Notes: generated by a model not told the origin, from the letters alone. Positions 16,958-26,890 are shown, numbered from the stretch's first letter. The stretch is 64,000 bases of DNA from Jejuia sp043557195 (GCA_043557195.1 CP121314.1:372001-436000); one strand, 5' to 3'. A program made the numbers and translations.

Positions 16958-17067
16958 CCTATTTTAAAAATATTTTTTACATAAAAATTTTAGTTTCTTT
17001 GCATTTTAAAATAAAACGGGGCAATTGTAGAATCTGAAACGCCCAAAACCTATTCAAATTTATTAAA

Positions 17068-17646
17068 ATGTTCAATAAAATTATAAAGCTGATTTTAGCT
17101 GCTGGAATTATAGCGTACGCTGTTTATCAATTTACTGAAGGTAATATAGGAAATGGTATCTCTTTAATTTTATTAGCCGGAGTTTTTATATTTCTTTATT
17201 TTAAAAATGAATTTATACTTCTCGCCTTCTTAAGACTGCGCAAACAAGATTTTGACGGTGCTAAGAAGTGGTTGGATAAAATTAAAAATCCAGAGGCTGC
17301 ATTAGTAAAAAAGCAACAAGGTTATTACAGTTATCTTCACGGGATAATGACAATGCAGGATAATATGAACGAGTCTGAAAAGCATTTCAAGAAAGCTATT
17401 GCTTTAGGTTTATCGATGAAGCACGATTTAGCTATGGCTAAATTGAACCTAGCTGGTATTGCTTTTTCAAAGCGCAGAAAACGTGAGGCTCAACAACTAC
17501 TTACTGAAGCTCAAAAACTGGACAAACACGGTATGCTTGCTGATCAAATAAAAATGATGAAGCAAAATATGAAGCAAGCCGTTGGCCCTAATCAGCATTT
17601 TGGCGCTGGTGGTTCTTTAAGGTCTCAGAAGAGACGAGGCAGGTAA
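17068..17646 (+). CDS. Membrane-anchored TPR-like protein
   Basis: 192 residues. Two hydrophobic helices at about 5-22 and 30-50 are followed by helical repeats of the TPR type (about 55-165; RKQDFDGAKKWLDKI, NESEKHFKKAIALGL, REAQQLLTEAQKLDKHG), and a basic glycine-rich tail (SLRSQKRRGR). Such proteins usually act as membrane-tethered scaffolds. No enzymatic motif is seen. It stands alone; its stop is 1 bp from the convergent cls stop. Confidence 0.7.
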   Translation: MFNKIIKLILAAGIIAYAVYQFTEGNIGNGISLILLAGVFIFLYFKNEFILLAFLRLRKQDFDGAKKWLDKIKNPEAALVKKQQGYYSYLHGIMTMQDNMNESEKHFKKAIALGLSMKHDLAMAKLNLAGIAFSKRRKREAQQLLTEAQKLDKHGMLADQIKMMKQNMKQAVGPNQHFGAGGSLRSQKRRGR

Positions 17647-17647
17647 T

Positions 17648-19102
17648 TTAAATAAGTGGCGACCATAACCTACTATAAGACTCTTTAAGTTTTTCAATTT
17701 TTGGTCTTTTTAGCCATCTACTGAGCTCTATTTCGTCAGCATGTTTCAAATCCTCTAAAAAATGCTGTTTAAGAGTTTTACTGTTTTCAACGTCATAAAT
17801 AAAAGCATTTACTTCAAAATTAATATTGAAACTTCTATAATCCATATTTGAAGTTCCTACAGTTGAAAAAATGTCGTCTACAACCATAGTTTTAGCGTGT
17901 ACAAAACCTTTTGTATAGCGATATACTTTTATATTAGCATCCAGTAGTCTTTCTAAATATGAGTTTGTGGCGTGTTTAACTACCCAAGAATCAGAATTTT
18001 TTGGAATGATGATTTTTACATCTACACCACTTTTAGCCGCAACTTGAAGTGCAGTTATAATTTGATCGTTAGGCACAAAATAGGGCGTAGTGATGTAAAT
18101 ATAATCCTCGGCAGTATTGATGGCTGTAAACATAGCTTCCATGATGTAAGGCCAATCGGTATCCGGCCCGCTATTGGCTATTTGTACCGCAACATCATTC
18201 TTACAATTTACCTCAGGAAAGTAAGATACATCAATCTTTATTTTTTCGTTTGAAACGAAATCCCAAGTCGTAAAAAAACTAATTTGCAAAGATTTAACCG
18301 ATTCTCCAACAATGCGCAAGTGTGTATCTCTCCAAAACAAATCGCTATCGGGATAGTTAACATAAGTATCTGAAATATTAATTCCTCCTACATAGGCAAT
18401 TTCACCATCAATAATTGCAATTTTACGATGGTTTCTATAATTCATTTTGCCTGTAAATTTAGGTAGTAAAACAGGCATGAATGGAAAATGAGCGACGCCA
18501 CTATCACTTAATTTACGCTTCATATTCGAAGATATTTTACTACCAACATCATCATAGGTGAGTCTTACTATGATGCCTTTTTTCGCTTTGTCGCATAAAA
18601 TATCTAGAACTTTAATCCCGATCCTATCATCTTTCAGAATATAATATTCCAAATGAATATGATGTTTAGCATTTGATAAATCCTCTAATAGATGCTTGAA
18701 CTTATTCTCTCCATTTCTTATAATTTTTATGTCGTTACAAAGTGTTAAAGGTGAACTTTTATTATTGTATAATAGCTGAACCAGTTTTACTTTAGCATCT
18801 AAATAATCATCAACTTTCCTTATTTCCCTTCCGTCTAACTCTAATCCTTCGTTTATACTTTTTATTGTAGATTGATTTAGTATATGCTTTCTGCTGAAGA
18901 TTTTATTTTTCCGATATTCCTGTCCAAATAGGTAATATACTACCAGTCCAAAAAAAGGAAAAAAAACCAAAACGATGATATATGACAACGTTTTGGTTGG
19001 ATTGATGTTTTTAAGTATAACGGTTATAACCGCAGAAATGGCTATAACATAATTTAGTATGAGTAAAATATTCCAGTAGTTATCTTTTAGATAATCTAAC
19101 AT
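17648..19102 (-). CDS. cls: Cardiolipin synthase
   Basis: 484 residues, the usual length of ClsA-type enzymes. Two N-terminal transmembrane helices (about 11-30 and 40-60) precede two phospholipase D domains. HKD motif 1 is His225/Lys227/Asp232 (HRKIAIIDG) and motif 2 is His402/Lys404/Asp409 (HAKTMVVDD). It joins two phosphatidylglycerol molecules into cardiolipin in the inner membrane. The lytic transglycosylase gene lies 6 bp upstream, so they may be co-transcribed. Confidence 0.94.
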   Translation of the reverse strand: MLDYLKDNYWNILLILNYVIAISAVITVILKNINPTKTLSYIIVLVFFPFFGLVVYYLFGQEYRKNKIFSRKHILNQSTIKSINEGLELDGREIRKVDDYLDAKVKLVQLLYNNKSSPLTLCNDIKIIRNGENKFKHLLEDLSNAKHHIHLEYYILKDDRIGIKVLDILCDKAKKGIIVRLTYDDVGSKISSNMKRKLSDSGVAHFPFMPVLLPKFTGKMNYRNHRKIAIIDGEIAYVGGINISDTYVNYPDSDLFWRDTHLRIVGESVKSLQISFFTTWDFVSNEKIKIDVSYFPEVNCKNDVAVQIANSGPDTDWPYIMEAMFTAINTAEDYIYITTPYFVPNDQIITALQVAAKSGVDVKIIIPKNSDSWVVKHATNSYLERLLDANIKVYRYTKGFVHAKTMVVDDIFSTVGTSNMDYRSFNINFEVNAFIYDVENSKTLKQHFLEDLKHADEIELSRWLKRPKIEKLKESYSRLWSPLI

Positions 19103-19108
19103 AGAATT

Positions 19109-20032
19109 CTAGTTATAATATCCTTCTTTTGGAATCTCTATATAATATGGCTTTCTAGATTTATTATTTAAATGAGGCTCTCGCAACCAAGGGTTGTGCA
19201 GTTTTAAGATTTTATAGTTTATACCAAAACGCTCTGCAAACTTTGTAAAATCTGTTACGGCAGTATCAACTTCAACCTTAAATGTCGGCACATTAGAGTA
19301 CAAGTCTTTATCTCTAAAATTAAACCCATATTTACTCGGATGTGATAAAATTTCTTTGAGTGCTACAATTCTAAATAAATAACGCCCAGTTTCTTCTCCT
19401 AATAACAAATCATAATAATCTGAAACGTTTTGTTCTTTTAAACGTCTTGATACACCAGCATTACCTGCGTTGTAAGCTGCTGCTGCCAATGTCCAAGACC
19501 CTAATTGTTCCTTGGCTCTTAACAAATATTTACAAGCTACCTCGGTTGCCTTTTCTAAATGGTAACGTTCATCAACATTATTATTCACTTCTAAACCATT
19601 TTCACGACCTGTGGTTTTCATAATTTGCCATACACCTCTTGCTCCAGCAGGGGAAACAGCATTAGTTAAACCACTTTCAATCACCGCTAAATATTTAAAA
19701 TCGTCTGGCACGCCATATTTTGCCAAAATAGGCTCTATTATTGGAAAATACTTTTGCGCACGCTTAAACATCAATAAACCATTAGACTGCCAATAGGTAT
19801 TCACTAACAGTTCCCTATCCATACGTTCTAAAATATCTGGATTCTCTAAAGGCATGCGCTCACCTGCAAAAGACAAATCTTCGGGTACTTGCAGCGCATA
19901 AACGTTGTAATCGTTAATTATTTTCTTTTCGAAATTTTCATCAGTAGGGGCGTCTTGGAGGGCATATGTAAATAATAAACATAAACTTAATAATCCAACA
20001 AGCGCCAAAAATCGTTGTATCGTCTTCATCAT
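19109..20032 (-). CDS. Lytic murein transglycosylase (MltD-like)
   Basis: 307 residues. A signal sequence (about 5-25) is followed by a goose-lysozyme-like SLT domain (about 105-220) with catalytic Glu119 in AVIESGL and the family motifs AVSPAGARGVWQIM and AAAYNAGNAGV. The C-terminal part (FGINYKILKLHNPWL ... YYIEIPKEG) resembles a worn LysM. It cleaves peptidoglycan glycan strands in the periplasm, forming 1,6-anhydro ends. The second in-frame ATG, one codon later, is equally possible as start. Confidence 0.9.
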   Translation of the reverse strand: MMKTIQRFLALVGLLSLCLLFTYALQDAPTDENFEKKIINDYNVYALQVPEDLSFAGERMPLENPDILERMDRELLVNTYWQSNGLLMFKRAQKYFPIIEPILAKYGVPDDFKYLAVIESGLTNAVSPAGARGVWQIMKTTGRENGLEVNNNVDERYHLEKATEVACKYLLRAKEQLGSWTLAAAAYNAGNAGVSRRLKEQNVSDYYDLLLGEETGRYLFRIVALKEILSHPSKYGFNFRDKDLYSNVPTFKVEVDTAVTDFTKFAERFGINYKILKLHNPWLREPHLNNKSRKPYYIEIPKEGYYN

Positions 20033-20063
20033 TAATAAGTTTTCAATAAAGGTAGAATATTTT

Positions 20064-20729
20064 TTAGTTTTCTAAAATTATACGTGGTAAATTCTCGTTA
20101 AACCATTTGTATTTATAGATTATCATGGCGTGTGTGCCGTTTTTCACCGTTATACAGCTAGATATATTTTTAATTGGGAAAACACTGTCGTTATCACCAT
20201 GAATATGCACAATATCAGACAAACACTCCAATTGATTCCAATTTAACATCTTATCTATCGCCCAATCTAAATAAGTTCTATCACTCACCGACAAATACAT
20301 TTTGTAAAGATTAATGCGCTTCTTTACTTTATCACCATAGGTATATTTTGCCAAAAGATCTATTCTACTCGCTAATCCTGTTGGTAACAATTTATAGGCT
20401 TTTGTAGATTTAGCAATATGCATGCGCTTAGGTAATTCCAATTGTGTTTTAACACTAGACACGATAATAAGTTTCTTAAGTTTAATATGCTTGCACATTT
20501 CTTGCACTAAAACACCTCCAAATGAAACACCTAACAAAACAGCATTGTCATGCTTAATCTCTGTAGTCATTCTACGGGCATAGTGACTTAGAGTTTCTTT
20601 TTCCTCAGGCAGAAACCACTCCAGATAATGCAATTTAAACTGATTCTCTGGCAGTTTTATGTTTTCAAAAATAAGTGGACTTGCGGCCATTCCAGGCATT
20701 AAATACACATGTATTACGTCTTGACTCAT
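20064..20729 (-). CDS. Alpha/beta hydrolase
   Basis: 221 residues without a signal peptide. The nucleophile elbow GVSFGG (about residues 72-77), HYLEWFLPEE near the start and the late acid/His region (DIVHIHGDNDSVFP, NGTHAMI) form a standard Ser-Asp-His set. The substrate is unknown. The acetyltransferase gene at 20850 is divergent. Confidence 0.8.
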   Translation of the reverse strand: MSQDVIHVYLMPGMAASPLIFENIKLPENQFKLHYLEWFLPEEKETLSHYARRMTTEIKHDNAVLLGVSFGGVLVQEMCKHIKLKKLIIVSSVKTQLELPKRMHIAKSTKAYKLLPTGLASRIDLLAKYTYGDKVKKRINLYKMYLSVSDRTYLDWAIDKMLNWNQLECLSDIVHIHGDNDSVFPIKNISSCITVKNGTHAMIIYKYKWFNENLPRIILEN

Positions 20730-20774
20730 AAGGTTTTAACCCTAGTTTTACTTTATTTTATCGATTTTTTTTCG

Positions 20775-20782
20775 TACTTTTG
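20775..20782 (+). promoter_or_regulatory. Promoter -7 box for the small acetyltransferase gene
   Basis: TACTTTTG followed by CA, a match to the Bacteroidota -7 box, 68 nt before the start at 20850. Confidence 0.5.
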
Positions 20783-20849
20783 CACAAAGTTAGAGAAATA
20801 GTATCCACTATTTAAGCCTTTACTTCTTTAAATTAAATAAAAAACACAC

Positions 20850-21149
20850 ATGGTTGAAACTGCTGAACAATTGGTTGACAATGATTTTTTACGTCAATTT
20901 GAAATAAAGACGAATGGACATTTAGCAAAAATTGAATACTCTTTACAAGAACGAAAGATTTTTTTAACCAAGTTGATTATTCCAGAAGAAATTAACGACG
21001 AAGCGTTTAAAAAAGAATTTATTGCAGCTGTTTTTGAGCAAATTCAAGATAGAAATTTAAGTGTAATGCCTACATGTCCTGCGATTGCAAAATTCGTTAG
21101 AAGTAATAGAAAATATAAAAGAATGTTACCTGTTGGCGTAAGAATTTAA
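20850..21149 (+). CDS. Small GNAT-like N-acetyltransferase (NATD1/YidJ type)
   Basis: 99 residues. The compact single domain with FEIKTNGHLAKIEYSL near the start and VMPTCPAIAKFVRSNRKYK at the end fits the short Gcn5-related family (Acetyltransf_CG), in which the conserved Cys-Pro takes the acyl-CoA binding region. The acceptor substrate is unknown. The gene is monocistronic, with a promoter and a good terminator of its own. Confidence 0.8.
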   Translation: MVETAEQLVDNDFLRQFEIKTNGHLAKIEYSLQERKIFLTKLIIPEEINDEAFKKEFIAAVFEQIQDRNLSVMPTCPAIAKFVRSNRKYKRMLPVGVRI

Positions 21150-21172
21150 TAGGTAAACGTTAGAGAATATAC

Positions 21173-21204
21173 AATCCGAAGTTTTAATGGCTTCGGATTT
21201 TTTT
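21173..21204 (+). terminator. Terminator after the small acetyltransferase gene
   Basis: AATCCGAAG / CTTCGGATT stem (9 bp) with a 9-nt loop and a T-run. It overlaps the last bases of the convergent gene that ends at 21203. Confidence 0.9.
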
Positions 21205-21694
21205 ATTCTGAAAAAAGATCTATTTGCTTCTCTAATTTGGCAATCTCTTTATTGAGATATCTTATACTAATTTTAGGTGGTAACGTTATATCAATAGCAA
21301 CTTCACTAAAAACCAAATCTCCTACACTTAATTTTCCTTGTAGTTTGTTAACTGTTATTAAAGAGGAAAGAATCATTTTTAAAATCTTCTTATTCTTATA
21401 CTCCAATTTTAAATCTTCTATTTCTTCTTCTGACACTTCTTTAAATCTGTGTAGATGCAATTGAACAGAAGGCGGAATGGTAATACCGACAATAAATCTA
21501 TTGGTTCTATAACCTGCCTTTTCTATAATGGGAATTAATTCTGCAATACTTTCAACAAAATCAACAGTTTTATCTTTAGTGAAATTGCCAAAATCTGAAA
21601 CCTTATCTAAACCAGCTTTTAATGTATCAATTGCGTCATCAAAAGAAGATTGAATAAAGTTTTTATCACCTTTTTTAGTCAGTTTGCTACTCAT
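21203..21694 (-). CDS. Unrecognised soluble protein coupled to mtaB
   Basis: 163 residues, no signal peptide. An amphipathic helical N-terminal half (FDDAIDTLKAGLDKVSDF, KTVDFVESIAELIPIIEKAGY) is followed by a hydrophobic strand with IVGITIPPSVQL, and later VAIDITLPPKISIRYL and a short C-terminal coiled coil. Two similar proline turns (TIPPS and TLPPK) stand out. I do not recognise the family. The start overlaps the mtaB stop by 8 bp, so both proteins are made from one message. Confidence is for the gene, not a function. Confidence 0.75.
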   Translation of the reverse strand: MSSKLTKKGDKNFIQSSFDDAIDTLKAGLDKVSDFGNFTKDKTVDFVESIAELIPIIEKAGYRTNRFIVGITIPPSVQLHLHRFKEVSEEEIEDLKLEYKNKKILKMILSSLITVNKLQGKLSVGDLVFSEVAIDITLPPKISIRYLNKEIAKLEKQIDLFSE

Positions 21695-23024
21695 TTACAG
21701 CTTTTAAAACCTTAACAAAATCAAACCTCACCAATCCATCTTCATCAATTTTAGTCAATTCTACTTTATGTAACGTATTTACCAATTCTGGATTCCAAGG
21801 CGCTTTTACTTTTACGTAATTTTCTGTAAATCCATGAATATAACCTTCTTTGTTTTCACCTTCAAAAAGCACGGTTCTTGTGGTTCCGATTTGGCTCTCA
21901 TAAAACGCTCTACGTTTTTTGACAGATAAACCACGTAACATTTTACTTCGCTTACTTCTTACAGTATTAGGCACTATCCCATCCATTTCAGCTGCTTCTG
22001 TATTATCCCTTTCTGAATATGTAAACACGTGCAAATAAGAAATATCTAATTCGTTTAAGAAATTATAGGTTTCTAAAAAGTGGTCTTCTGTTTCTCCTGG
22101 AAAACCAACTATTACGTCAACACCTATACAGGCATGGGGCATTACTTCCTTTATTTTTGAAACGCGATCTATATATAACTCTCTCATATACCGGCGTTTC
22201 ATTTTTTTTAAGATTTCGTTACTTCCAGATTGTAATGGTACATGAAAATGCGGCACAAAAGCTCTTGATTTTGAAACCAAATCAATTGTTTCATTCTTTA
22301 GTAAATTAGGTTCAATAGAAGAAATTCTTAATCGCTCAATACCATTAACCTTATCTAATTCCGTCACTAAATCTAAAAAAGTATGCTCGTGCTTTTTATT
22401 GCCAAATTCGCCTTTACCATAGTCACCGATATTAACTCCTGTTAAAACAATTTCTTTGATATTTTGCTTTGAAATTTCTCGAGCGTTTTTCAATACATTC
22501 TCCATTGTATCGCTACGTGAAATACCACGTGCTAAAGGAATTGTACAGTAGGTACATTTATAATCACAACCATCCTGAACCTTCAAAAAAGCTCTTGTTC
22601 TATCTCCTATGGAATAGGATCCCACATAAAAATCAGCATCCTCAATTTCACAGGAATGTACCTCACCAAAATCATTTTTGGTTAAATCGTTAAGGTAATC
22701 AGTAATTTTAAATTTTTCCGTAGCGCCTAACACCAAGTCCACACCATTAACATCAGCCAACTCTTGAGGTTTTAATTGGGCATAGCATCCCACTGCTGCC
22801 ACAAAAGCTTCAGGATTCGATTTTTGGGCTTGCTTTACAATGGTTTTAAAACGCTTATCTGCATTTTCGGTTACAGAACAGGTATTAATTACATATATAT
22901 CTGCATTTTCAGAAAACTCTACACGATCAAAACCTTCATTAACAAAACTCCTTGCAATTGTAGAAGTCTCTGAAAAATTCAGCTTGCAACCTAGTGTGTA
23001 AAATGCGACTTTTTTGTTATCCAC
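21687..23024 (-). CDS. mtaB: tRNA t6A37 methylthiotransferase MtaB
   Basis: 445 residues. The N-terminal MTTase domain has three cluster cysteines (Cys13, Cys49, Cys80). The radical SAM motif is Cys153/Cys157/Cys160 (CDYKCTYC), and the C-terminal part (about 375-440) is a TRAM-like domain. TLGCKLNFSET near the start is typical of MtaB rather than MiaB or RimO. It adds a methylthio group to N6-threonylcarbamoyladenosine at position 37 of ANN-decoding tRNAs. A -7 box (TAAATTTG, 23093-23086, minus strand) lies about 60 nt upstream. Confidence 0.93.
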   Translation of the reverse strand: MDNKKVAFYTLGCKLNFSETSTIARSFVNEGFDRVEFSENADIYVINTCSVTENADKRFKTIVKQAQKSNPEAFVAAVGCYAQLKPQELADVNGVDLVLGATEKFKITDYLNDLTKNDFGEVHSCEIEDADFYVGSYSIGDRTRAFLKVQDGCDYKCTYCTIPLARGISRSDTMENVLKNAREISKQNIKEIVLTGVNIGDYGKGEFGNKKHEHTFLDLVTELDKVNGIERLRISSIEPNLLKNETIDLVSKSRAFVPHFHVPLQSGSNEILKKMKRRYMRELYIDRVSKIKEVMPHACIGVDVIVGFPGETEDHFLETYNFLNELDISYLHVFTYSERDNTEAAEMDGIVPNTVRSKRSKMLRGLSVKKRRAFYESQIGTTRTVLFEGENKEGYIHGFTENYVKVKAPWNPELVNTLHKVELTKIDEDGLVRFDFVKVLKAVNE

Positions 23025-23108
23025 TTTAATTAACCCAAACTTGCTTCAGGGAGTTTTAAAATTTATCTTTACGGCTAAAAGTCAGCAAATTTACAACTAA
23101 TAACTTAT

Positions 23109-24734
23109 ATGATAAAACGCATTTGTCATCAAATAATTAGCTATTTATCAATTAGTTGTGTAGCTCTTTGTGTTTATTCATGCGGAACAGACTCCAACAT
23201 AAATAAAGACCACCTCGTTTTTCGGTATAACGAATTCGCTAATATCAACACCCTAGACCCTGCTTTTTCGAGAACTTTACAAGATAATTCAGTTTGTAAT
23301 CAATTGTTCAATGGTTTGGTACAATTGGATGATGAATTGAATATTTTACCATGTATAGCCAAAGATTGGACCATTTCTGAAGATGGAAAAACCTATACAT
23401 TTAATTTACGAAATGATGTGTATTTCCATAAGCATAGGTTGTTCGGCGAAGACTCAACTCGCGTTGTGGTTGCAGATGATTTCACATATAGTTTAAACCG
23501 CTTAAGGGACGAAAAACTAGCAGCTTCCGGAAGTTGGGTTTTAAATAAAGTTGAAGATTTCAAAGCCATTAATGATACCGTTTTCGAAATTTCGCTTAAA
23601 CAACCATTCCCTGCTTTTATCGGGTTATTAACTATGAAATATTGTTCTGTAGTCCCTAAAGAAATTGTGGAGCATTATGGTACTGAATTTCGTTCTCATC
23701 CTATTGGCACAGGTCCTTTTAAATTCAAACGCTGGGAAGAAAATATAAAATTGGTATTTAGGCGTAATGAAAATTATTTTGAAAGTGATGAAAAAGGAAA
23801 ACCACTACCTTATTTAGAAGCAGTAGCCCTCACCTTTCTACCTGATAAACAAAGTGAATTTCTGCAATTTGCCCAAGGTAATATTGACTATTTATCAGGT
23901 TTAGATGCTTCATACAAAGATGAATTACTTACAGCTGATGGTAAATTAAGAGAAAATTATGCTGCATCTGTAAACATGACAACAGGTCCGTATTTAAACA
24001 CAGAATATTTAGGGTTTTATTTAGATTCTGAAACTCCAGAAATACAATCAAAATTGATTAGAAAAGCTATCAATTTTGGGTTTGATAGAAAGAAGATGAT
24101 GATATATCTACGAAATGGTATTGGTAATCCTGCAAATGGTGGTTTTATACCTATTGGTCTCCCAGGGTATAATAATGCCAATGGATTTACCTATCAACCT
24201 GAGAAAGCAAAAGCACTCATAAATCAATTTAAAGAAGAAAGCGGTATTACCAATCCTGAAATAACTTTGGTTACCTCAAGTAACTATTTAAGCTTCTGTG
24301 AATTTATTCAACGTGAGTTGGAAAAAGCGGGTTTAAAAATAAATGTTGATGTTATGCCCGAAGCTACATTAAGATCCGCACGGTCAGAAGGAAAAGTAGA
24401 TATGTTTAGAAGTTCTTGGGTGGCAGATTATATGGATGCTGAAAATTATCTTTCTATTTTCTACAGTAAAAACTTTACCCCAAAAGGTTCAAATTATTTT
24501 CACTTTAAAAATAAAACTGTCGATAGTTTGTATAATAAAGCGTTTACTATTTCAGATATTGAAAAACGAAAGCTTTTATACAGTACTATTGATTCTATTG
24601 CCATGGAAAATGCCATTATGGTACCACTTTTCTATGATGAAGTTGTTCGATTTACAAGAAAGAATGTGAAAGGATTAGGAATTAATCCTATTAATATGTT
24701 GGATTTGAGATACGCTACCAAATCTATTGACTAG
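23109..24734 (+). CDS. Oligopeptide/dipeptide ABC substrate-binding lipoprotein (SBP family 5)
   Basis: 541 residues. A signal peptide ends at a lipobox (VYSCG, Cys about 25). The family 5 signature LAKDWTISEDGKTYTFNLRNDVYFH-like region (IAKDWTISEDGKTYTF) is at about 78-95, and PIGTGPFKFKRWEEN at about 197-211. These proteins bind peptides or other ligands for Dpp/Opp importers. No permease or ATPase gene is adjacent, so the partner is encoded elsewhere. It is divergent from mtaB, and its stop is 2 bp from the convergent next gene. Confidence 0.9.
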   Translation: MIKRICHQIISYLSISCVALCVYSCGTDSNINKDHLVFRYNEFANINTLDPAFSRTLQDNSVCNQLFNGLVQLDDELNILPCIAKDWTISEDGKTYTFNLRNDVYFHKHRLFGEDSTRVVVADDFTYSLNRLRDEKLAASGSWVLNKVEDFKAINDTVFEISLKQPFPAFIGLLTMKYCSVVPKEIVEHYGTEFRSHPIGTGPFKFKRWEENIKLVFRRNENYFESDEKGKPLPYLEAVALTFLPDKQSEFLQFAQGNIDYLSGLDASYKDELLTADGKLRENYAASVNMTTGPYLNTEYLGFYLDSETPEIQSKLIRKAINFGFDRKKMMIYLRNGIGNPANGGFIPIGLPGYNNANGFTYQPEKAKALINQFKEESGITNPEITLVTSSNYLSFCEFIQRELEKAGLKINVDVMPEATLRSARSEGKVDMFRSSWVADYMDAENYLSIFYSKNFTPKGSNYFHFKNKTVDSLYNKAFTISDIEKRKLLYSTIDSIAMENAIMVPLFYDEVVRFTRKNVKGLGINPINMLDLRYATKSID

Positions 24735-24736
24735 TT

Positions 24737-25657
24737 TTATTTCTCTATTGTAAAATAATAGATATCATCATCTCCTTTACCTTCATCTCGTTTAGAAACG
24801 AAATAACCTGAATTTCCATTGGTTAGCATAATTAGGGAGAAATCATCATTTGCACTATTAAAAGGCTTTGGTAGTTTTTCTGCTTTTGTAAAGGTACCAT
24901 CGTCATTAATTTGGGTTTTATAAATATCATAACCTCCAAATCCGTTAGACTTGTTTGACGAAAAATAAAGCGTATTATTTTGTCCCATAATTGGAAACAT
25001 TTCTCTGCTGTAAGAGTTAATTTTAGCGCCTAAATTTTTAATCTCTCCGTAGGTACCATCCTCTAAAATTTCAACACTAAAAATATCTGAGCCTCCCTTA
25101 GTAGATTGTCTACCTCCTCTCACATTAGCCGTAAAATATAATGTTTTACCATTTGGACTTAAAGATGGATGCCCATACGAAAACCTAGGTTTACAAAACG
25201 GTAAAACTTTAAAGTTAGTGTAACCTATTCCAGCTTTATACTCTCCAACTTCTAAATGAAAGTTTGCTTTATTAAAGTTTCCTTTAGGCATATTTTTATT
25301 GGTATATGTTGTCATTATATAAATACGACTTTCATCTTTACTAATAACAGCACTAGTAATTAACCCTAATTCAATCGCAGGGTCAATCTTTATTTCTTTT
25401 ATTTCATTAATAGAACCATCTGTTGAAATATTTCCGCTATAAATAGCTAACACTCCCTCTCCTGTAAATGCAACTTTTGGTTTTCCGTTTTTTTTCAAAA
25501 GATATGAAGTAAATATAATTTGGTTATTGCCATGTGGCATGATAGCAAAATGTGGGTATTCACTATTTATATCCAAATTGGTGACTTTAATTTTAGATTC
25601 TTGTGAAAAACCTAAAAAGCAATAGAAAAATATAGAAAGATAAATTAGTAATTTCAA
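24737..25657 (-). CDS. Secreted PD40 beta-propeller protein
   Basis: 306 residues with a signal peptide (1-18, LGFSQ) and several PD40/WD40-like repeats: SYGHPSLSPNGKTLYFTAN, GGSDIFSVEI, MFPIMGQNNTLYFSSN, GFGGYDIYKTQI and NSGYFVSKRDEGKGDDDIYYF. Such propellers often sit before OmpA domains in Bacteroidota, but here the protein ends after the propeller. It probably binds envelope proteins or glycans; no catalytic site is seen. The start is TTG at 25657. Confidence 0.8.
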   Translation of the reverse strand: MKLLIYLSIFFYCFLGFSQESKIKVTNLDINSEYPHFAIMPHGNNQIIFTSYLLKKNGKPKVAFTGEGVLAIYSGNISTDGSINEIKEIKIDPAIELGLITSAVISKDESRIYIMTTYTNKNMPKGNFNKANFHLEVGEYKAGIGYTNFKVLPFCKPRFSYGHPSLSPNGKTLYFTANVRGGRQSTKGGSDIFSVEILEDGTYGEIKNLGAKINSYSREMFPIMGQNNTLYFSSNKSNGFGGYDIYKTQINDDGTFTKAEKLPKPFNSANDDFSLIMLTNGNSGYFVSKRDEGKGDDDIYYFTIEK

Positions 25658-25714
25658 TGTAAAAGGATTTGTAACAAATATACAAATCTTTAATAATTAG
25701 CCATTTACAAAAAA

Positions 25715-26890
25715 TTAATCACGTCGGTATTTTTTAGTTTCTTCAAAAACATGCTCTAATATGTTTTGATCTTGTTGAGAAAACTCAATATCTCTTCTGG
25801 ACATTACGACTTTAGCTACCTCAAAAGCTTTCTTGGTTAAATACGTTGTGAAACCACTACTACCACCCCAGCTAAAACTTGGCACAAAATTCCTAGGAAA
25901 ACCACTACCAAAAATATTAGCACTTACACCTACTACAGTACCAGTATTAAACATTGTATTAATACCACATTTACTATGATCTCCCATCATTAAGCCACAA
26001 AACTGTAAGCCCGTTTTGGCAAAACCTTCGGTTTGATAATCCCACAAACGCACCTGAGCGTAGTTATTTTTCAAATTTGAATTATTGGTGTCTGCGCCTA
26101 AATTGCACCATTCTCCTAAAACCGAGTTTCCTAAAAACCCATCATGACCCTTATTGGAATATCCGAAAATTACAGCATTGTTCACCTCTCCTCCTACTTT
26201 ACTATGTGGCCCAACAGTTGTAGGTCCGTATATCTTTGCACTTAACTTAATAGTTGCATTTTCACATAATGCTAAAGGCCCTCTAACCACTGAGCCCTCC
26301 ATTATTTCAGCATGCTTACCTATGTATATTGGTCCGCCACTAGCATTAAGCGTTGCAAATTCTAATTTAGCCCCTTCTTCAATGAAAATATTTTCGGCAG
26401 ATATAATATTATTACTTGCAGGTATGGGTTGAGATTTTCTGTTTTTTGTCAAAAGCGTAAAGTCTTCTTGTATGGCTTCACCATTTTTAGAAAAGATATC
26501 CCAAGTGTTTTCAATTTTAATACATTCGCCATTGAAATCAATAGCCTCATAAGCATTAAAATCTATATTCTCCTGTCCTTCAGTTGCATGAAAAGCGATA
26601 ACATCTTCATCCTTAAAAATAGCGTGATTCGCTTTCAGATCTTTAATCATCTCCACTAATTGTAAATTTGGAAGGTATGATGCATTAATCATAATATTCT
26701 CTTCCATTTCAACCATTGGATATTTTTCAGACAGGTAATCTTCTGTAACCGTTGTGGTAGTTGTATCTAAAAAAGATTCCCATTTTTCTCTAATGGTTAA
26801 AATCCCGACACGTATATCGGCCACAGGGCGTGTAAACGTAAATGGAAGTAGATTATTTCGCGAAGGTCCATCAAACAATATGTAGTTCAT
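25715..26890 (-). CDS. GlmU-like putative sugar nucleotidyltransferase
   Basis: 391 residues. The N-terminal half (MNYILFDGPSRNNLLPFTFTRPVADI) resembles a nucleotidyltransferase fold, and the C-terminal half is a left-handed beta-helix (IFIEEGAKLEFATLNASGGPIYIGKHAEIMEGS, then GPTTVGPHSKVGGEVNNAVIFGYS), as in GlmU. The canonical nucleotide-binding GxGTRM loop is not visible, so it may not be a true GlmU. Such proteins are conserved in Bacteroidota. A cell-envelope sugar role is likely but unproven. Confidence 0.8.
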   Translation of the reverse strand: MNYILFDGPSRNNLLPFTFTRPVADIRVGILTIREKWESFLDTTTTTVTEDYLSEKYPMVEMEENIMINASYLPNLQLVEMIKDLKANHAIFKDEDVIAFHATEGQENIDFNAYEAIDFNGECIKIENTWDIFSKNGEAIQEDFTLLTKNRKSQPIPASNNIISAENIFIEEGAKLEFATLNASGGPIYIGKHAEIMEGSVVRGPLALCENATIKLSAKIYGPTTVGPHSKVGGEVNNAVIFGYSNKGHDGFLGNSVLGEWCNLGADTNNSNLKNNYAQVRLWDYQTEGFAKTGLQFCGLMMGDHSKCGINTMFNTGTVVGVSANIFGSGFPRNFVPSFSWGGSSGFTTYLTKKAFEVAKVVMSRRDIEFSQQDQNILEHVFEETKKYRRD

